DNA of 18,584 bases from positions 1 to 18,584 of the forward strand of contig CAZKCT010000035.1 in the NCBI GenBank assembly GCA_964551545.1, in the 5' to 3' direction. Of this stretch, positions 1-6,950 are shown in pieces. The DNA comes from Thiopontia sp964551545 (GTDB lineage: Bacteria; Pseudomonadota; Gammaproteobacteria; GCF-002020875). The notes under the pieces are model-generated. The model was not told where the DNA came from and ran no database searches. It saw only the letters and a program-made list of their open reading frames with translations. Both the position numbers and the translations under genes were made by a program. Each line of letters begins with the position of its first letter. The first letter of the stretch is position 1.

Positions 1-2
1 GT

Positions 3-59
3 CGGTTTAGTGAACATCAGATCCATATTCCTGGAATGGGACGGTGGTATGATGACTGA
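3..59 (+). CDS. possible C-terminal tail of an upstream gene (partial)
   Basis: Frame 3 is open from the left edge to a TGA at 57-59, giving 18 codons that end in GMGRWYDD. The stop sits 1 bp before the AGGAGG that serves the response regulator, which is the usual arrangement for a co-transcribed upstream gene. Frame 1 is also open (to 93), so the assignment is weak. The fragment is too short for a family call. Confidence 0.3.
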   Translation, partial: RFSEHQIHIPGMGRWYDD

Positions 60-73
60 CAGGAGGATTGAGT

Positions 74-736
74 GTGAGGCTATTACTGGTTGAGGATGAT
101 CCATTACTTGGTGATGGCCTGGCTGCAGGGCTACGTCAGGCCGGTTATCTTGTGGAGTGGATCAGCGACGGTCGTGCTGCACAACGTGCAATCCACACAG
201 ACCAATTTGAGTTAATTGTACTGGATCTGGGCCTCCCTGATATTGATGGTCTGGAGATCCTCAACCAACTTCGAAGTAAAGGGGTCTCGACACCGGTACT
301 CATCCTCACCGCTCGGGATGCGCTAGAGAGCCGAATCGCCGGACTCGACAGTGGCGCTGATGACTACCTAGTCAAACCCTTCGACCTGGAAGAGCTGACT
401 GCACGGCTGCGCGCGATTCACCGTAGAGGTATTGGTGAGTCAACCCCCCTGCAACAATACGGAAATATTACTCTAGACCCAGCAGCCCGAACCGTGGCAA
501 AGAGTGACGTTGCCATCGATCTGACTCGGCATGAGTTCTCTATTTTGGAGCTCCTGTTTGGGAATATCGGTCGTACGGTGACCAAAACCCATCTGGAAGA
601 GAGTCTGTATGGCTGGGAAGATGGTGCCGAGAGCAATACTATTGAGGTTCATATCCACCATTTGAGAAAAAAGCTGGGAAAAGAGCTCATCCAAACCGTT
701 CGTGGTGTAGGTTATCAAATCCCTCACAATCACTAA
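74..736 (+). CDS. OmpR/PhoB-family response regulator (QseB/PmrA type)
   Basis: DNA-binding response regulator of a two-component system, 220 aa from the chosen start. The receiver domain (about 1-115) has the acidic pair in VEDD (residues 7-9), phospho-acceptor D51 in VLDLGLPDIDG, conserved T79 in LILTA and K101 in VKPFD. The winged-helix effector domain (about 125-218) carries HIHHLRKKLG and ends TVRGVGYQIP, as in OmpR-type regulators. The start is GTG at 74: AGGAGG at 61-66 is 7 nt from it, but only 1 nt from the in-frame TTG at 68, so the longer reading is unlikely. The sensor kinase follows after 9 bp, so the two form a cognate pair. The inducing signal cannot be told from the sequence; the QseB-like label rests on overall resemblance. 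Confidence 0.9.
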   Translation: MRLLLVEDDPLLGDGLAAGLRQAGYLVEWISDGRAAQRAIHTDQFELIVLDLGLPDIDGLEILNQLRSKGVSTPVLILTARDALESRIAGLDSGADDYLVKPFDLEELTARLRAIHRRGIGESTPLQQYGNITLDPAARTVAKSDVAIDLTRHEFSILELLFGNIGRTVTKTHLEESLYGWEDGAESNTIEVHIHHLRKKLGKELIQTVRGVGYQIPHNH

Positions 737-745
737 GCCTCCCGC

Positions 746-2134
746 ATGAAGCTGAACTCGCTAAAAAACCGATTACTGCTACTGCTGCTTGGCTCAGTCA
801 CTGCTCTGATGATTGCCTTTGGCATGGTAATTCGTGAGGAGGCCCGACATGAGGCAGAGGAGATCTTTGATGCCAACCTGGTCCAAACATCAAAGCTACT
901 ACTAACCCTAATCGAGGGAGAATTGAGCGAGGCCACTCAACATCGCTGGCACCTGATCACACCTTATCAGCTAGATGAAATCGCTCAACAATTTCATCAC
1001 TATGAGCACAAGATCGCCTTCCAGATTACGGATCGCAAGGGGAACCTGCTCATCAAGTCGGTTCACGCCCCCCAACAACTGCTCTCTACAGAACACAAGA
1101 CCTTCCAGAATCGCCTGATTGGCGACACCGTTTGGAGAACCTTCAGCCTGGTCCATCCACAAGCTGTCATTCATGTTGGAGAGCGCATTGAGCTGCGTGA
1201 AGAGGTTGCCGAAGAGATCACTGAACACCTGACTGAATATGCTTTTTATACACTTCCACTACTGGCGCTATTGATCTGGTGGTCAATCCATCAAGGGCTA
1301 CGACCGATTTCTGCTATCACGAATCATCTTGCAAAACGTGACAGCCACCATCTGGATCAAATCAGCCTGAAACAGTCCCCGAAAGAGCTCACTCCACTCG
1401 TTGAAGCACTCAACCAACTCTTCTCCCGCCTTCAGCACTCTATGGAAAAAGAGCGCCGCTTTACCGCAGATGCCGCCCATGAATTGCGCACACCACTAGC
1501 GGGCATCAAGACCCAGGCCCAAGTTGCCCTGAATGAGACGGATCAAGAGAAACGGAGGCACGCACTGCAACAAATCATTGGAGGGGTAGACCGTACCACC
1601 CATCTTGCTGAGCAGCTTCTATCTCTGGCACGAATCGATGCACTCAATGAGTTGACAGGAAAACAGGTCCAGGTGGATCTTGGACAACTCGTAACAGAGA
1701 CTGTAGAGATGCTCTCTCATCGAGCTGATCGTCTGCAGGTCAATCTGCTCTGGGACCCCCCCCAAAAAAACCTATTTGTGGATGGGCATGCAGAGCTGCT
1801 CTCGATCCTGATCAGAAACCTGATCGATAATGGAATCCGCTACACTCCGAGGGGTGGATCAGTAGAGATCATCTTCTCAATTACACCATGGCAACTCCTG
1901 ATGATCGTGCAGGATAGCGGCCCCGGCATCCCATCAGAAAAGCAACAGCATATTTTTGAGCGCTTTGTTCGAGACAGCCACACAACCAGTGGATCAGGGC
2001 TTGGACTCTCTATTGTTCAGCAAATTGCTGAACTCCATCACGCCACTGTGATCTTGAACAATCGGGATGACGCTCAGGGGCTGAAAGTAAGTGTCGCCTT
2101 TCACTCCCACTCCAACTCTTCGAAAACACGCTGA
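746..2134 (+). CDS. two-component sensor histidine kinase (QseC type)
   Basis: Inner-membrane sensor kinase of 462 aa, partner of the regulator 9 bp upstream. It has a transmembrane helix at about 9-28, a periplasmic segment of about 135 residues, a second helix at about 166-182, and a HAMP-like linker starting at GLRPISAI. The dimerisation/phospho-acceptor helix has H245 in AHELRTPL. The ATPase domain shows the N box (RNLIDNGIRYTP, about 357-368), G1 (DSGPGIP, from 390), an F box (FERF) and G2 (GSGLGLS, 416-422), so it should be catalytically complete. No good Shine-Dalgarno precedes the ATG, which fits translational coupling to the regulator. A C8A7 homopolymer run at 1756-1770 lies inside the gene. 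The last 34 bp overlap the 3' end of the convergent MBL gene. Confidence 0.92.
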   Translation: MKLNSLKNRLLLLLLGSVTALMIAFGMVIREEARHEAEEIFDANLVQTSKLLLTLIEGELSEATQHRWHLITPYQLDEIAQQFHHYEHKIAFQITDRKGNLLIKSVHAPQQLLSTEHKTFQNRLIGDTVWRTFSLVHPQAVIHVGERIELREEVAEEITEHLTEYAFYTLPLLALLIWWSIHQGLRPISAITNHLAKRDSHHLDQISLKQSPKELTPLVEALNQLFSRLQHSMEKERRFTADAAHELRTPLAGIKTQAQVALNETDQEKRRHALQQIIGGVDRTTHLAEQLLSLARIDALNELTGKQVQVDLGQLVTETVEMLSHRADRLQVNLLWDPPQKNLFVDGHAELLSILIRNLIDNGIRYTPRGGSVEIIFSITPWQLLMIVQDSGPGIPSEKQQHIFERFVRDSHTTSGSGLGLSIVQQIAELHHATVILNNRDDAQGLKVSVAFHSHSNSSKTR

Positions 2135-3024
2135 GCATTACGTCCTTTTAAAGAGTCGTAGTTCTTCAAATAACTGAATTTTGATTGCTCTATCTCTCCA
2201 ACATCCTCGATGCCTTTTCCGGCATCCATAAACTCAAGCACGGCCCGACGCAAGAAGACCAGATAGTCATAGCTATCGGCCTTTGCTTTGGAAAGAGACG
2301 CAGGAGAACCATGCCCAGGCACGATCACCTTTGGGTTGAGCGAAGCGATCGTCTCAAAGGCCTTGATCCAGCTTTTGTGTGCTGACATTCCACCCACACC
2401 CAGCATTCTCTCCATATAAACAATGTCACCACTGAAGATGATTTCATCTTGAGGTAGCCAAACAAAACTATCACCGGGGGTATGAGCATGCCCCGCATGG
2501 TGAACTTCGATCTCCATCTCCCCAATGGTTAGCTTCTTGGTATCACTAAAACTCTCATCAGCGTGAACCGGCGTTGTTCCCTCAAGGCCTATATCACCGA
2601 CTAGGCTACCCAGCCTAAACAGCTGGTCCTGTGTGCGAGATTTTTGATCCTCTACCGCCTTGCGGTTTGCGATGATGCGCGCCCCTATTGAACGGAAGTA
2701 GTCATTACCCATCCAGCGATGATCTTGTCCTCCCGTATTGATCACCAATTTAATGGGTTTGTCTGTGAGTTTACGTATAGTGGAGTGAATCATCTTGGCC
2801 CCCTTATACGTGCCGCCAGAATCAATCAGCACCACCCCATCACCAGCAATCAACACACCAAAGTTGGCATTGTTACCCAGATTTTCTGGCGTGCGATTTG
2901 TGAGCGGGCCAACCAGGGCATAAATGCCCTCACCAAGCTTATGCGTTTTCAACACTTCATCGGCATGACTGTTGCCAGCAAAGATGAGGCTCATCACAAA
3001 GAAAAAAGTAATTAGTTTCGACAT
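2101..3024 (-). CDS. secreted metallo-beta-lactamase-fold protein with altered HxHxDH motif
   Basis: MBL-fold protein of 307 aa. I start it at the ATG at 3024 because that gives a clean signal peptide (MSKLITFFFVMSLIFAGNSHA, cleavage after about residue 21); the frame extends to 3093 but the extra residues look non-native. The fold is supported by LIDSGG (about 67-71), HTPGD with H181, SGD with D200 and VPGHG with H238. The signature loop normally reads THxHxDH; here it is NTGGQDH (residues 96-102), so D101 and H102 remain but the two first-site histidines are T and G. Similar exported MBL proteins occur near quinoprotein and sulfur-oxidation genes, none of which is seen here. It is 79 bp downstream of the permease gene and may share its transcript. 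Substrate unknown. Confidence 0.8.
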   Translation of the reverse strand: MSKLITFFFVMSLIFAGNSHADEVLKTHKLGEGIYALVGPLTNRTPENLGNNANFGVLIAGDGVVLIDSGGTYKGAKMIHSTIRKLTDKPIKLVINTGGQDHRWMGNDYFRSIGARIIANRKAVEDQKSRTQDQLFRLGSLVGDIGLEGTTPVHADESFSDTKKLTIGEMEIEVHHAGHAHTPGDSFVWLPQDEIIFSGDIVYMERMLGVGGMSAHKSWIKAFETIASLNPKVIVPGHGSPASLSKAKADSYDYLVFLRRAVLEFMDAGKGIEDVGEIEQSKFSYLKNYDSLKGRNAQRVFEELEWE

Positions 3025-3103
3025 TGCCTTGATTATTCCAATGGTTATTGTACTTTGGTGATTAATCAGCCTTGGGAATAGCTGTAATTTCAAGGTGTAA
3101 AGA

Positions 3104-4474
3104 TTAGATCCACTCCAGCCATTTCCACCAGAGGTAGTTGAGTGGAATCAGCAGCAGATACGAAGCAAGCGCCAACAATAACACCAACTTGAACAGAGCT
3201 TGAATCTTGACCCCGGCCATCTGCAAAGCGACCACCAATGGCGGCGCTTGATAGGCAAAGAAGATGGTTGAGATGCCAACCATCTGCATCATCAAGATCG
3301 CTGGTGAAGAGAATCCTGTCGCCGCAGACAGCTCCCCTGTCAGTGGCGTCATGACTGCAGGGATTCCCGGTAACGTGGTGACCATCCCTGTGACGGATGC
3401 AATCGATATAACAGAAAAGTAGTTGATCAACGGTTGTTCTGGATCCAACGGCAGGATCCCAATCAAATGGATACCCACCACATTGCCGATCCCAGCATGG
3501 TGAATCACACCGCCTAGACCAATCACGCCAGCAACCACGAAGAGCGGTGCATAGTTGATTTCCCGATTGAACTGCTCTCCACTGACCACACCCACCTTGG
3601 GTAGCAACAGGTAAACCGCCCCTGCAAGTCCAATCCAGGCAGGGGAGATGTGATGAACAAAGTCACTCATCCAAAGCATCAGCAACACCCCTAATACAGC
3701 TGCCAAAGTGTGCGCCTCTCTCCCCATCACATAACCATGAGCTACGTCGCTCTCTCGATTAACAACCGGATCATCAGGATAGAAGCGAGACACCAATAGA
3801 ATGATCAATCCTGCTTTCATCAAGCCCAGCACAGGAAACAGCAGCAACAGATATTCTCCAAATAGCGGAGAGTAGTTGTACTGGCTCTCTGCCATTCCCA
3901 CTAGAATCATATTCACCACATTGGCTGGAAGAATCGTAAAAGCCGGGATAAAAGTACCCAATGTTGCCGCCAATACCAACCCCGTACGTCCTCGACGCCC
4001 CTCTTCAAAACCAAAATGGTTCGCCAAGGCCAATGTCACCGGGATCAGCAACATAATACGCCCCATGGCCGATGGCATGACAAAAGCAAGCACCATGCCC
4101 ACCAAAACCATCCCTGAAATCAGGCGTAGATAACTCCCCTCCAGATGGCCTGCAAGCTGGCTCGCAATCCTTTTTCCCAGACCGGTTGTGTTCATCGCAA
4201 CCCCAATGACGAGGCCACCGAGAACCAGCCATAGTGCGGTCGACTGGAAACCAGAAAAAATCACTTCAACCGGCGCCACGGAAAACAGCGTCGCCAGCGA
4301 GAAGAACAGCAGTGCCGTCAGATATTCAGGAATTCTCCCTGTGGCAAACAGCGCAATGGTGATCAGTGCCAGCCCAGCTCCACGCCCCAATTGAGGATCT
4401 GGAACCCATTGCGAAAACAGTAGCAACGTTCCCCCACTGAACAGCAGTAGCAGCAGGGGAAGATTTTTTCTCAC
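3104..4474 (-). CDS. DASS/SLC13-like anion permease
   Basis: Polytopic inner-membrane protein of 456 aa with roughly 11-12 hydrophobic segments from residue 4 to about 450, in the two-repeat layout of the divalent anion:sodium symporter (DASS/SLC13) superfamily. Probable re-entrant hairpin regions are around 130-150 (contains MPSAMGR) and 360-380 (contains TTLPGIPAVM). The Ser-Asn-Thr motifs that bind Na+ and carboxylate in well-studied DASS transporters are not visible there, so it is a divergent member and its substrate (dicarboxylate, sulfate, sulfonate or another anion) cannot be named. The start is GTG at 4474, only 3 bp after the stop of the upstream MBL hydrolase gene, suggesting translational coupling and a shared pathway. 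Confidence 0.75.
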   Translation of the reverse strand: MRKNLPLLLLLFSGGTLLLFSQWVPDPQLGRGAGLALITIALFATGRIPEYLTALLFFSLATLFSVAPVEVIFSGFQSTALWLVLGGLVIGVAMNTTGLGKRIASQLAGHLEGSYLRLISGMVLVGMVLAFVMPSAMGRIMLLIPVTLALANHFGFEEGRRGRTGLVLAATLGTFIPAFTILPANVVNMILVGMAESQYNYSPLFGEYLLLLFPVLGLMKAGLIILLVSRFYPDDPVVNRESDVAHGYVMGREAHTLAAVLGVLLMLWMSDFVHHISPAWIGLAGAVYLLLPKVGVVSGEQFNREINYAPLFVVAGVIGLGGVIHHAGIGNVVGIHLIGILPLDPEQPLINYFSVISIASVTGMVTTLPGIPAVMTPLTGELSAATGFSSPAILMMQMVGISTIFFAYQAPPLVVALQMAGVKIQALFKLVLLLALASYLLLIPLNYLWWKWLEWI

Positions 4475-4477
4475 AGG

Positions 4478-5428
4478 CTATGCTCGCTCCTGACGCTGCA
4501 TCCATACCTCTAGCCCCTGCGCACAGAGCTCGATATCCGAAGCAATCAGACGATCCAACGCCTCATCTTCAACATCACAACCATGCAGCTTGACCTGCTG
4601 TCGGTGATAGCCGGTAATCTGTTCCAACAACTTTTCATAACGCCCTTCTGATGGCGATACCTGCGCCATCTCTACATATGCATCCAAATCACGATGAAGC
4701 TGCTCCACATAGCACTCCGGCTGCTCCAGCATGCCATAGTGTGTGAGGAAAACACGCTCCGGATTCATTGCCACCAACTTATCGATACTGGCATGCCATG
4801 CGGGCGGATCCAGCTGTACTGGGCTGGTCACTGGCGTCAGATAGCGCCCCTTGTCACTGCTCAGCTCTGGATAACCATTCCCGTAGACATCTCCGGTGAA
4901 GAGTCCCTTTGACTGCTCATCCCAGACACAGAGATGGTGTTTGGCATGTCCTGGGGTATCCAGCATACGCAGGGTGCGCCCATTAAGGTCTACTTCCATC
5001 CCCTCTTCGCTCTCAATAACTCGCTCTGCCGGAATCGGTAGCAGGGTATCGAAAGATCTCTTGAACTTCTCTTCACCATAGACCGCCGTTGCCCCAGCTT
5101 GTAGCTTGGAGGGATCGATCATGTGGCGAGAGCCATACGGGTGGATGATCAGCTGCGCCTGAGGCAGTGCCTCCATCAACTGACCCGCACCACCGGCATG
5201 GTCGAGATGGACATGGGTGGGAATGATGTACTTCACTTGGTCCCGCGCAATCCCTTTCTGCTCCAGTAACGCCAGAATTTGAGGGGCTACCCGTGCAGTG
5301 CCTGTATCAACCAGTGCTGCAACACCATCTGATTCGATCAGGTAACTACAAGCCATTCCCTCTCGCTCATACCATCCCTCAATCACGGTAATTCCAAAAC
5401 CGACCGCTTCAAACTTCAATTGGCTCAT
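4478..5428 (-). CDS. cytoplasmic MBL-fold metallohydrolase (glyoxalase II-like superfamily)
   Basis: Metallo-beta-lactamase-fold hydrolase of 316 aa without a signal peptide. The full zinc set is visible: THVHLDH with H72, H74, D76 and H77; H161 in DTPGHAKHH; D180 in FTGD; and H230 in LTHYG. A binuclear hydrolase is therefore expected. A C-terminal extension of about 80 residues beyond the core, charged and probably helical, may shape substrate choice. ATG at 5428 is preferred over an adjacent in-frame GTG at 5431 because GAGG is then 8 nt upstream. It is the first gene of a tight pair with the permease (3 bp gap) and is separated from icd by a terminator, so a promoter should lie within 5429-5519. 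The exact substrate is not known. Confidence 0.85.
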   Translation of the reverse strand: MSQLKFEAVGFGITVIEGWYEREGMACSYLIESDGVAALVDTGTARVAPQILALLEQKGIARDQVKYIIPTHVHLDHAGGAGQLMEALPQAQLIIHPYGSRHMIDPSKLQAGATAVYGEEKFKRSFDTLLPIPAERVIESEEGMEVDLNGRTLRMLDTPGHAKHHLCVWDEQSKGLFTGDVYGNGYPELSSDKGRYLTPVTSPVQLDPPAWHASIDKLVAMNPERVFLTHYGMLEQPECYVEQLHRDLDAYVEMAQVSPSEGRYEKLLEQITGYHRQQVKLHGCDVEDEALDRLIASDIELCAQGLEVWMQRQERA

Positions 5429-5463
5429 CACAACATCCTCACTCGATCAGGTAAAACGAAAGA

Positions 5464-5496
5464 AGGCACAGAGAGCATAAATATCTCGCTGTGCCT
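5464..5496 (-). terminator. icd transcription terminator
   Basis: A hairpin 24 nt beyond the icd stop has a perfect 8-bp outer stem (AGGCACAG at 5464-5471 with CTGTGCCT at 5489-5496) plus a short inner stem. On the minus strand it is followed by a U-rich stretch (TCTTTCGTTTTAC). It separates icd from the MBL-permease unit. One arm contains the CACAGAG word that also builds the element upstream of prpD. Confidence 0.65.
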
Positions 5497-5519
5497 CCCC
5501 TTCATACTGAGAAAACAGA

Positions 5520-6779
5520 TTACATCTTCTCGATCATCTTGTCCGCAAATTCGGAACACTTGACCAGAGTTGCGCCCTCCATCAGGCGTTCAAAGTCATA
5601 GGTCACGGTCTTCTGCTCAATCGCCTCTCCCAGAGATTGATAGATCAGGTCAGTTACTTCGGTCCAACCCAAATGCTCGAACATCAGCGCCCCAGAAAGG
5701 ATGACAGAACCAGGATTCACCTTATCCTGCCCTGCATATTTGGGTGCGGTGCCATGCGTTGCCTCGAAGATGGCATGACCGGACTCATAGTTGATATTTG
5801 CACCCGGTGCGATACCGATTCCACCCACTGCCGCAGCCAGCGCGTCGGAGACGTAATCACCATTCAGGTTCAGTGTCGCAATCACCGAGTACTCCGCTGG
5901 ACGCAACAGGATCTGCTGCAGGAAGGCGTCGGCAATGGAGTCCTTGATAATCACCTTACCTGCCTCCTCTGCATCGGCCTGTGCCTTGTTAGCGGCGCCC
6001 TTACCTTCTGCCTCAGCAATACGGTCATACTGCGCCCAAGTGAAAGTCTGGTCTGAAAACTCACGCTCCGCCAGCTCGTAGCCCCAGTTCTTGAAGGCAC
6101 CCTCGGTGAACTTCATGATGTTGCCTTTGTGAACCAAGGTAACAGAGGGGAGACCACGGCTGACCGCGTAATTGATTGCCTGACGGATAATGCGCTCAGA
6201 ACCCTCTTGAGAGACCGGCTTGATGCCGATGGATGAGGTCTCGGGGAAACGGATCTTGCTGACCCCCATCTCCTCCATCAGGAACTTCTTCAGCTTCTCT
6301 ACCTCATCGGTACCATTCATGTACTCGATCCCGGCGTAGATGTCCTCGGTATTCTCACGGAAGATGGTCATATCGACCCGTTCAGGATGCTTGACTGGGC
6401 TCGGCACCCCACTGAAGTGGCGCACAGGACGGAGACAGGTATAGAGGTCCAACTCCTGACGCAAGGTTACATTCAGAGAACGCATCCCGCCGCCTACTGG
6501 CGTGGTCAGTGGCCCCTTGATACCCACCAGGTAGTCACGAAAGGCCTGCATGGTCTCCTCAGGAAGCCAGCTACCGGTCTCGTTAAATGCCTTCTCACCA
6601 GCCAACACCTCTTTCCATAGCACCTTGCGAGAACCACCATAGGCTTTTTCGACTGCAGTATCGAATACACGCTGTGCTGCAGCCCAGATATCAGGACCAA
6701 TGCCATCACCCTCAATGAAGGGGATATCCACCTGATCAGGGACATTCAACTTGCCATCTACTAACTCAACCTTTGCCAT
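5520..6779 (-). CDS. icd: isocitrate dehydrogenase, NADP-dependent
   Basis: TCA-cycle enzyme converting isocitrate plus NADP+ to 2-oxoglutarate, CO2 and NADPH in the cytoplasm. It has 419 aa, against 416 for E. coli Icd, and reads as an orthologue throughout. Visible residues: S101 in GGGMRSLN, the site that AceK phosphorylates in E. coli; Y148 in FRENTEDIYAGIEY; catalytic K218 in LVHKGNIMKFTEG; HGTAPKYAGQDKVNPGS with K347 and Y348; and Y394/R398 in TYDFERLM, residues that mark NADP rather than NAD use. The ATG has AGAGG 7 nt upstream. A palindromic element ends 22 bp before the start. icd lies downstream of prpD on the same strand and could be read from the propionate transcript as well as from its own promoter. 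No aceA or aceK is in the window. Confidence 0.97.
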   Translation of the reverse strand: MAKVELVDGKLNVPDQVDIPFIEGDGIGPDIWAAAQRVFDTAVEKAYGGSRKVLWKEVLAGEKAFNETGSWLPEETMQAFRDYLVGIKGPLTTPVGGGMRSLNVTLRQELDLYTCLRPVRHFSGVPSPVKHPERVDMTIFRENTEDIYAGIEYMNGTDEVEKLKKFLMEEMGVSKIRFPETSSIGIKPVSQEGSERIIRQAINYAVSRGLPSVTLVHKGNIMKFTEGAFKNWGYELAEREFSDQTFTWAQYDRIAEAEGKGAANKAQADAEEAGKVIIKDSIADAFLQQILLRPAEYSVIATLNLNGDYVSDALAAAVGGIGIAPGANINYESGHAIFEATHGTAPKYAGQDKVNPGSVILSGALMFEHLGWTEVTDLIYQSLGEAIEQKTVTYDFERLMEGATLVKCSEFADKMIEKM

Positions 6780-6801
6780 ACTATTACCTCTTTAAAACAG
6801 C

Positions 6802-6944
6802 GTCTCACGCAAAGGCGCAAAGACGCAAAGAAAAGCGTTATCTATTCAAAGAACAAGCAGACAAACGAAGTGATTCGCTGTCTGCTTATCCACTCAATAT
6901 TATTGGCACATCGACCTTAGCGTCTTTGCGCCTTTGCGTGAGAC
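6802..6944. repeat. palindromic repeat element A (8-nt RCGCAAAG units) between prpD and icd
   Basis: Two arms, 6802-6830 and 6916-6944, form an inverted repeat: 25 bp perfect at the outer ends (6802-6826 with 6920-6944), and 28 of 29 if carried inward past one mismatch. Each arm holds three tandem copies of an 8-nt unit (ACGCAAAG, GCGCAAAG, ACGCAAAG in the left arm). The 85-bp centre contains its own hairpin, AAGCAGACA at 6855-6863 with TGTCTGCTT at 6879-6887. The element fills nearly the whole prpD-icd gap: it starts 23 bp from the icd ATG and ends 6 bp from the prpD stop. Repeats built on this word are, to my recollection, scattered in many proteobacterial intergenic regions. In RNA it would fold into a long hairpin. 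Confidence 0.9.
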
Positions 6945-6950
6945 ATGCTG

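Noticed and set aside
48..53. TATGAT as -10 of a promoter for the response regulator
   Set aside because: No -35 at a suitable distance, and the stretch probably lies within the end of an upstream gene.
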